Assembly: GCA_018824765.1 (NCBI GenBank)
Contig: JAHJFW010000109.1
Coordinates: 1-9,059 of the forward strand
Source: Patescibacteria group bacterium
GTDB taxonomy: Bacteria; Patescibacteriota; Patescibacteriia; 2-12-FULL-60-25
Length of the DNA stretch: 9,059 nucleotides
Direction: 5' to 3'
Position numbers and translations under genes: made by a program. The first letter of the stretch is position 1, and every line of letters begins with the position of its first letter. Positions 6,325 through 9,059 of this stretch are shown here, piece by piece. The notes beneath the pieces were generated by a model. The model was not told the DNA's origin. It did not search any database and saw only the letters and a list, made by a program, of their open reading frames with translations.

Positions 6325-6945
6325 TCATAAAGCTCCTTTCTTCCACTGCGTAATCTCTCCTACATCCCGTTCCAGCGGATCGGCTTTGCGCAAAGTTGCG
6401 ATTTGCGGCCGCGACAAAATTTTCGCGTGAGGAATCTCGGTCAGATATTCCGCGACGTACCACACGTCTTCTTCAGAAGTCATCCAGCCGCGCTTGTCGA
6501 ATCGCGAAAGATCAACCGGTTGGGAATATGAGCGAAGGGTTTTTCTTCCGACACCATCAGTGTATTCATGGAAAAAAGACAGGACCAGCTCGCGGATCGT
6601 GCGATACACGGGCTCGCGATAACGCAATACGGCGTGGTTGGTTTTGGAAATCGCGCCCCAACATCCGTGCTGCTTGAACGGCACAATTACATGATCGTCA
6701 TCATGTGGCGCGGCTTCAAGATCGAGGACGAGCGGCCGCTCTCCTTGAATTCTAAGCGCCAGCGCCGCAAGCATGGCCGCTTCAATGCAGTGCGCGCGCC
6801 GCTCTCTAAGAACTCGGCGCGGAGAAAGACAGGTATCGCCTTCAGGTTCGAAGTTGATTGGAATTTCCTCCAAAAAATCCTGGATTTTCCGCGGCGTTTT
6901 CAGCGGGCGGAGCTGTCGAGTTTCCTCATTTGATAATCCGAACAT
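6325..6945 (-). CDS. Transglutaminase-like (papain-fold) domain protein
   Basis: A 206-residue protein with the order expected of the transglutaminase-like superfamily: a helix carrying the candidate nucleophile in RRAHCIEAAMLAALAL (Cys53), then a strand with the candidate histidine in DDDHVIVPF (His85), and WGAISKTNHAVLRYREPVYR (96-115), which probably continues the core; the catalytic Asp is not certain. Later conserved-looking stretches are RELVLSFFHEY (118-128) and KTLRSYSQP (135-143). There is no signal peptide, so it acts in the cytoplasm. Many proteins of this fold are hydrolases or peptidases and not crosslinking enzymes; the substrate is unknown. The ATG at 6945 lacks a ribosome binding site but TATGCT ends six bases before it. 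The gene lies 64 bp after queH with no terminator between, so co-transcription is likely. Confidence 0.75.
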   Translation of the reverse strand: MFGLSNEETRQLRPLKTPRKIQDFLEEIPINFEPEGDTCLSPRRVLRERRAHCIEAAMLAALALRIQGERPLVLDLEAAPHDDDHVIVPFKQHGCWGAISKTNHAVLRYREPVYRTIRELVLSFFHEYTDGVGRKTLRSYSQPVDLSRFDKRGWMTSEEDVWYVAEYLTEIPHAKILSRPQIATLRKADPLERDVGEITQWKKGAL

Positions 6946-7009
6946 GCCAAAAGCATAACACGCCCAATGTTTCCGGTCGCATCAAGCGGATCACGGCTCA
7001 TCTTTAAAA

Positions 7010-7582
7010 TCACTCTTTTTGGCGCGCTTTATAAGAAAAAATGCAACCGCAATAATTCTGGCGGTATATTCCGGCTTTTTTCGCGCGTTCCTGCGAAATA
7101 TTCTCTCCGCCGTTTTTCTTCCAGTCGCGTCCCAAAAAATTTATTCCGTAATTCACAGAAAGCCGCTCGCCTATATCATTGATCATCTGCGCATTTTTCC
7201 GCCGGCTGACGCTAAGTGTGGTCGCCACCCATTCGAAATCCATTTGTTTTGCGAAATCCAAAGTTTTCGCCAGACGGAATGCAACGCAATAACTGCAACG
7301 AGCCCCTTTTTCAGGCGCGTTTTCCAAGCCTTTTGTTCCAGCCAGCCATTCTTCGGGTTTATACGGAGCTTGGATAAATGGGATGCCAAATGATTCCGCC
7401 ATTGTTTTTGCAGCCTCCAGCCGCCTATCAAATTCCTCGCTTGGATAGATGTTGGAATTTTCGTAATACACGGTTACGTCAAAATTCGGCAACAGCAATT
7501 CCGGCACGTAAGAATTGCAAACTCCGCAACAGGCATGCAGCAGCAGACGCGGTTTTGGTTCAGTGTTAGTTTGAATCTCCAT
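7010..7582 (-). CDS. queH: Epoxyqueuosine reductase QueH
   Basis: The 190-residue product matches QueH (formerly DUF208) along its length. QueH reduces epoxyqueuosine to queuosine, the last step in making the modified wobble base of tRNAs with GUN anticodons (Tyr, His, Asn, Asp). Family hallmarks are visible: LLLHACCGVC near the N-terminus, YYENSNIYPSEEFDRRL, GARCSYCVAFRL, TTLSVSRRKN, and the C-terminal YRQNYCGCIFS. The cysteines of the CC and CGC motifs are known iron-sulfur and metal ligands of the family, and all are present, so the enzyme should be active. I chose ATG 7582; the frame extends to a TTG at 7600 that would add six residues without family support. No Shine-Dalgarno sequence is visible. 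The neighbouring tRNA-Trp is not a queuosine substrate, so their proximity has no functional meaning. Confidence 0.95.
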   Translation of the reverse strand: MEIQTNTEPKPRLLLHACCGVCNSYVPELLLPNFDVTVYYENSNIYPSEEFDRRLEAAKTMAESFGIPFIQAPYKPEEWLAGTKGLENAPEKGARCSYCVAFRLAKTLDFAKQMDFEWVATTLSVSRRKNAQMINDIGERLSVNYGINFLGRDWKKNGGENISQERAKKAGIYRQNYCGCIFSYKARQKE

Positions 7583-7649
7583 TTCAAGAAGATTAATCAA
7601 AATTTAAGTTTTGTAAAAGACGGAGACTCGTACGGAGAGCGATCGGACG

Positions 7650-7702
7650 TCTCCCCAGTTAAAACATGGAATGACATTTCGTAAAAGCTTGACCGTGGGG
7701 AT
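7650..7702. repeat. Decayed copy of the GGAATGACA repeat family
   Basis: The part CTCCCCAGTTAAAACATGGA followed by ATGACATT corresponds base by base, with a few mismatches, to the right arm of the element at 8349-8429 (CCCCGGTTAAACCGTGGAAT and on). GCTTGACCGTGGGGAT at 7687-7702 looks like an opposing arm. It lies between queH and the terminator at 7720. Confidence 0.55.
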
Positions 7703-7719
7703 TTAATTATAATAAGAAA

Positions 7720-7747
7720 GCCCTCCGGATTTTGCGCATCGGAGGGC
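7720..7747 (-). terminator. Intrinsic terminator of the membrane protein gene
   Basis: GCCCTCCG / CGGAGGGC forms a perfect 8 bp GC-rich stem with a 12-base loop. On the minus strand it is followed by TTTCTTATTATAATT. It lies 40 bp after the stop codon of the minus-strand gene at 7787-8251 and separates that gene from queH. Confidence 0.8.
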
Positions 7748-7786
7748 GATTAGAGATTGATGATTTGGGTCCCCATTCTTTTCATG

Positions 7787-8251
7787 TCATTCAGGTTCAG
7801 AGGCAATGGAGTAGTGTGCGCCCTGTTCGTCAGTCGCTAGGCAGCTGAGTCGAGAACGGGGTGTTTGTTTTGCGCGGCTTGGTTCGTGCTCCCTTTTTTG
7901 CAATAGATTGACGGTGCGCCAGAGTACGAGCGGAACCGATGTGATCGCGCAATATATTATCGCCGGAACTACAGTGATTGGTGTCAGTCCTTTTTCCAGC
8001 CCAATTACTAACGCATAGATGGCGCTCGCTTGGAGTCCAAGGCGCGAAATCATGGTTAGTTTGGTTTGACGGTTGGAATTCGCGATAATGACACTAATTT
8101 TGTATCCGACAAACAGCGAGACCAGCACCATTGCAGCGAGGGCGATTATTGCTGCTTCAAAAGGTGTCATGAAGGTATGCGCCACGAAATACGTGAGAAG
8201 TGTCAAAATCGTGGTAACGATCTGCCAGAACAAAAGTCCGCGTTTTTTCAA
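7787..8251 (-). CDS. Four-helix integral membrane protein, unknown function
   Basis: This 154-residue protein is not one I recognise. It starts with MKKRG and has four hydrophobic segments at about 6-26, 31-58, 71-87 and 91-112, then a charged tail of about 40 residues that is probably cytoplasmic. The first segment could be read as a signal peptide but is more likely a membrane helix. No catalytic motif is visible. The start is TTG at 8251-8249, supported by AAAGGAGG five bases upstream, a perfect Shine-Dalgarno sequence; no ATG fits better. The gene has its own promoter (8288-8316) and terminator (7720-7747), so it is a single-gene transcript, divergent from uvrA. The last codons (GAA TGA followed by CATG) coincide with the repeat motif GAATGACAT, which may be chance. 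Confidence 0.7.
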   Translation of the reverse strand: MKKRGLLFWQIVTTILTLLTYFVAHTFMTPFEAAIIALAAMVLVSLFVGYKISVIIANSNRQTKLTMISRLGLQASAIYALVIGLEKGLTPITVVPAIIYCAITSVPLVLWRTVNLLQKREHEPSRAKQTPRSRLSCLATDEQGAHYSIASEPE

Positions 8252-8256
8252 AGAGT

Positions 8257-8264
8257 CCTCCTTT
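8257..8264 (-). promoter_or_regulatory. Perfect Shine-Dalgarno site deciding a TTG start
   Basis: AAAGGAGG on the minus strand, five bases before TTG 8251. It shows that the organism uses Shine-Dalgarno initiation at least for some genes and fixes a non-ATG start. Confidence 0.8.
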
Positions 8265-8287
8265 CTCCGATCGTTGAAGGCAGATTA

Positions 8288-8316
8288 AAGATAACACGAA
8301 ACGGAGGAGAAATCAA
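8288..8316 (-). promoter_or_regulatory. Promoter of the membrane protein gene
   Basis: On the minus strand, TTGATT (8316-8311), a 17 bp spacer and TATCTT (8293-8288) each match four of six consensus bases. The predicted leader is about 30 nt and includes the Shine-Dalgarno site. The same -10 sequence, TATCTT, occurs in the candidate uvrA promoter. Confidence 0.5.
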
Positions 8317-8348
8317 GGGGTGATGTATCATCCTACGACTATTAAAAA

Positions 8349-8429
8349 ATGTCATCCTCCGGCTAGACCGGGGGATCTTCCATTTATGATCCAATCGGAA
8401 GATTCCCCGGTTAAACCGTGGAATGACAT
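8349..8429. repeat. MITE-like element with 33 bp inverted arms
   Basis: The left arm 8349-8381 (ATGTCATCC onward) and the right arm 8397-8429 (ending GGAATGACAT) are reverse complements at 26 of 33 positions, around a 15 bp centre. Each arm holds a smaller internal palindrome (CCGGCTAGACCGG; CGGTTAAACCG), so it is a nested hairpin. It codes for nothing and sits in the 329 bp gap between two divergent genes. A decayed copy lies at 7650-7702. It could move only with a transposase supplied elsewhere. Confidence 0.7.
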
Positions 8430-8476
8430 TAGTGAGGCGCGGGGAATGACATTTGTTTATAGTGGAATGGCAACAG
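8418..8476 (+). repeat. Three tandem GTGGAATGACA-type boxes upstream of uvrA
   Basis: Related 15-mers start at 8418 (GTGGAATGACATTAG), 8441 (GGGGAATGACATTTG) and 8462 (GTGGAATGGCAACAG), spaced 23 and 21 bp apart. The first belongs to the right arm of the element at 8349-8429. The last ends nine bases before the candidate uvrA -35 box. They may be repeat debris or may have become protein-binding sites. Confidence 0.5.
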
Positions 8477-8485
8477 GCAAGATGC

Positions 8486-8514
8486 TTTACACACCTCCAA
8501 ATCTCCGCTATCTT
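8486..8514 (+). promoter_or_regulatory. Promoter of uvrA
   Basis: TTTACA (8486-8491, five of six -35 bases), a 17 bp spacer and TATCTT (8509-8514, four of six -10 bases) lie upstream of the uvrA ATG and predict a leader of about 60 nt. I see no SOS-type operator over it. Confidence 0.5.
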
Positions 8515-8580
8515 CACATTGCAACAACCCGGGCGTGTCCTGTATGAAGGCCGCGTTTTCCGGGGTATTTGGTGTTGTAT

Positions 8581-9059
8581 ATGCAAGAAAAAATTACAAT
8601 CAAAGGCGCGCGCGAGCATAATCTCAAAAACATTTCGCTCGAGATTCCGCGCAATAAGATGATCGTCTTTACTGGCTTGTCCGGATCGGGCAAGTCGAGT
8701 TTGGCTTTTGACACGATTTTTGCGGAAGGTCAACGACGTTATGTCGAGTCTCTTTCGGCGTACGCGCGGCAATTTCTGGGACAGATGAAAAAGCCGGATG
8801 TGGACGAGATCGAAGGGCTTTCTCCGGCAATATCCATTGACCAAAAAGCGCACAGCGCCAACCCGCGTTCAACCGTCGCGACAATCACCGAGATCTACGA
8901 TTATCTCCGCGTTTTGTTTGCGCGCATCGGCCATCCGCATTGTCCCATTGACGGCAAGCCTATCCGTAAGATGACAGTTGAGGAGATGGTGGACGCGGTT
9001 CTAAAACGCACGATTGAAATTCACGCAAATCCGGAAGAGGTGAAAAAAAGGAAAAAGTC
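8581..9059 (+). CDS. uvrA: UvrA, excinuclease ABC subunit A (N-terminal part, cut by the window edge)
   Basis: The frame opens at ATG 8581 and is still open at the last base, giving 159 codons of a protein that is normally about 940 residues. UvrA is the damage-sensing ATPase of nucleotide excision repair; as a dimer it loads UvrB at lesions. The N-terminal hallmarks are all present: [12 protein letters not shown], the Walker A loop [15 protein letters not shown] (Lys38), [18 protein letters not shown], and [13 protein letters not shown]. The sequence [11 protein letters not shown] (about 119-129) begins the region after the first ATPase motif. The ATG follows family alignment; no Shine-Dalgarno sequence precedes it. 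Nothing suggests damage in the visible part. Confidence 0.97.
   Translation, partial: MQEKITIKGAREHNLKNISLEIPRNKMIVFTGLSGSGKSSLAFDTIFAEGQRRYVESLSAYARQFLGQMKKPDVDEIEGLSPAISIDQKAHSANPRSTVATITEIYDYLRVLFARIGHPHCPIDGKPIRKMTVEEMVDAVLKRTIEIHANPEEVKKRKK

Noticed and set aside
7583..7600. TTG start of queH giving six more N-terminal residues
   Set aside because: ATG 7582 is close to the normal N-terminus of the family and the TTG has no ribosome binding site.
8248..8853. 201-residue minus-strand open frame
   Set aside because: It overlaps the uvrA start antisense and runs through the inverted repeat element; it shows no protein-like pattern.
1..9059. CRISPR array, integrase, transposase or known defence genes
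   Set aside because: No regularly spaced direct repeats with unique spacers and no protein with recombinase, transposase, nuclease or toxin-antitoxin motifs were found; the only mobility signs are the repeats themselves.

Overview
The window looks like a chromosome segment from a small-genome bacterium of the candidate phyla radiation (Patescibacteria), most likely the Parcubacteria side. This is an inference from three things: an orphan giant protein of about 1,600 residues, a compact gene layout, and genes that mostly lack ribosome binding sites while a few have a perfect one. TGA is used as a stop (queH and the 154-residue membrane protein), so this is not a lineage that reads TGA as glycine. 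No universal marker gene in the window fixes the taxon.

Layout, left to right. (1) Positions 1-1015 are a disturbed region. A gene on the minus strand leaves the left edge with a clear promoter and ribosome binding site. Two copies of a perfect 40-42 bp palindrome (139-180 and 522-561) follow, each beside a broken gene: the C-terminal end of a membrane protein and the N-lobe of an aminoglycoside-phosphotransferase-like kinase. (2) Positions 1016-6148 form a 5.07 kb block between two direct repeats (62 bp, 48 bp of it exact). It holds one gene, a 1,614-residue protein of unknown function. The right repeat contains the last 10 nt of a tRNA-Trp gene (6139-6212) plus its terminator; the left repeat is a detached copy of that tail. 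This is the signature of an element integrated at a tRNA 3' end, but no integrase is present. (3) Positions 6213-7600 carry two housekeeping-like genes on the minus strand, a transglutaminase-fold protein and queH (queuosine synthesis), probably co-transcribed. (4) Positions 7601-8580 hold a four-helix membrane protein with its own promoter and terminator, and a family of GGAATGACA-type repeats, including one element with 33 bp inverted ends. (5) uvrA starts at 8581 on the plus strand and runs off the right edge.

The genes do not form one pathway. QueH acts in tRNA modification and UvrA in nucleotide excision repair. The most notable part is the tRNA-Trp locus, where the giant gene sits as the sole cargo of a repeat-bounded insertion. 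A second repeat copy lies in the upstream region of the broken kinase gene, which suggests that cargo has accumulated there more than once. All functional statements come from reading the sequence and from memory of protein families; no search was run.
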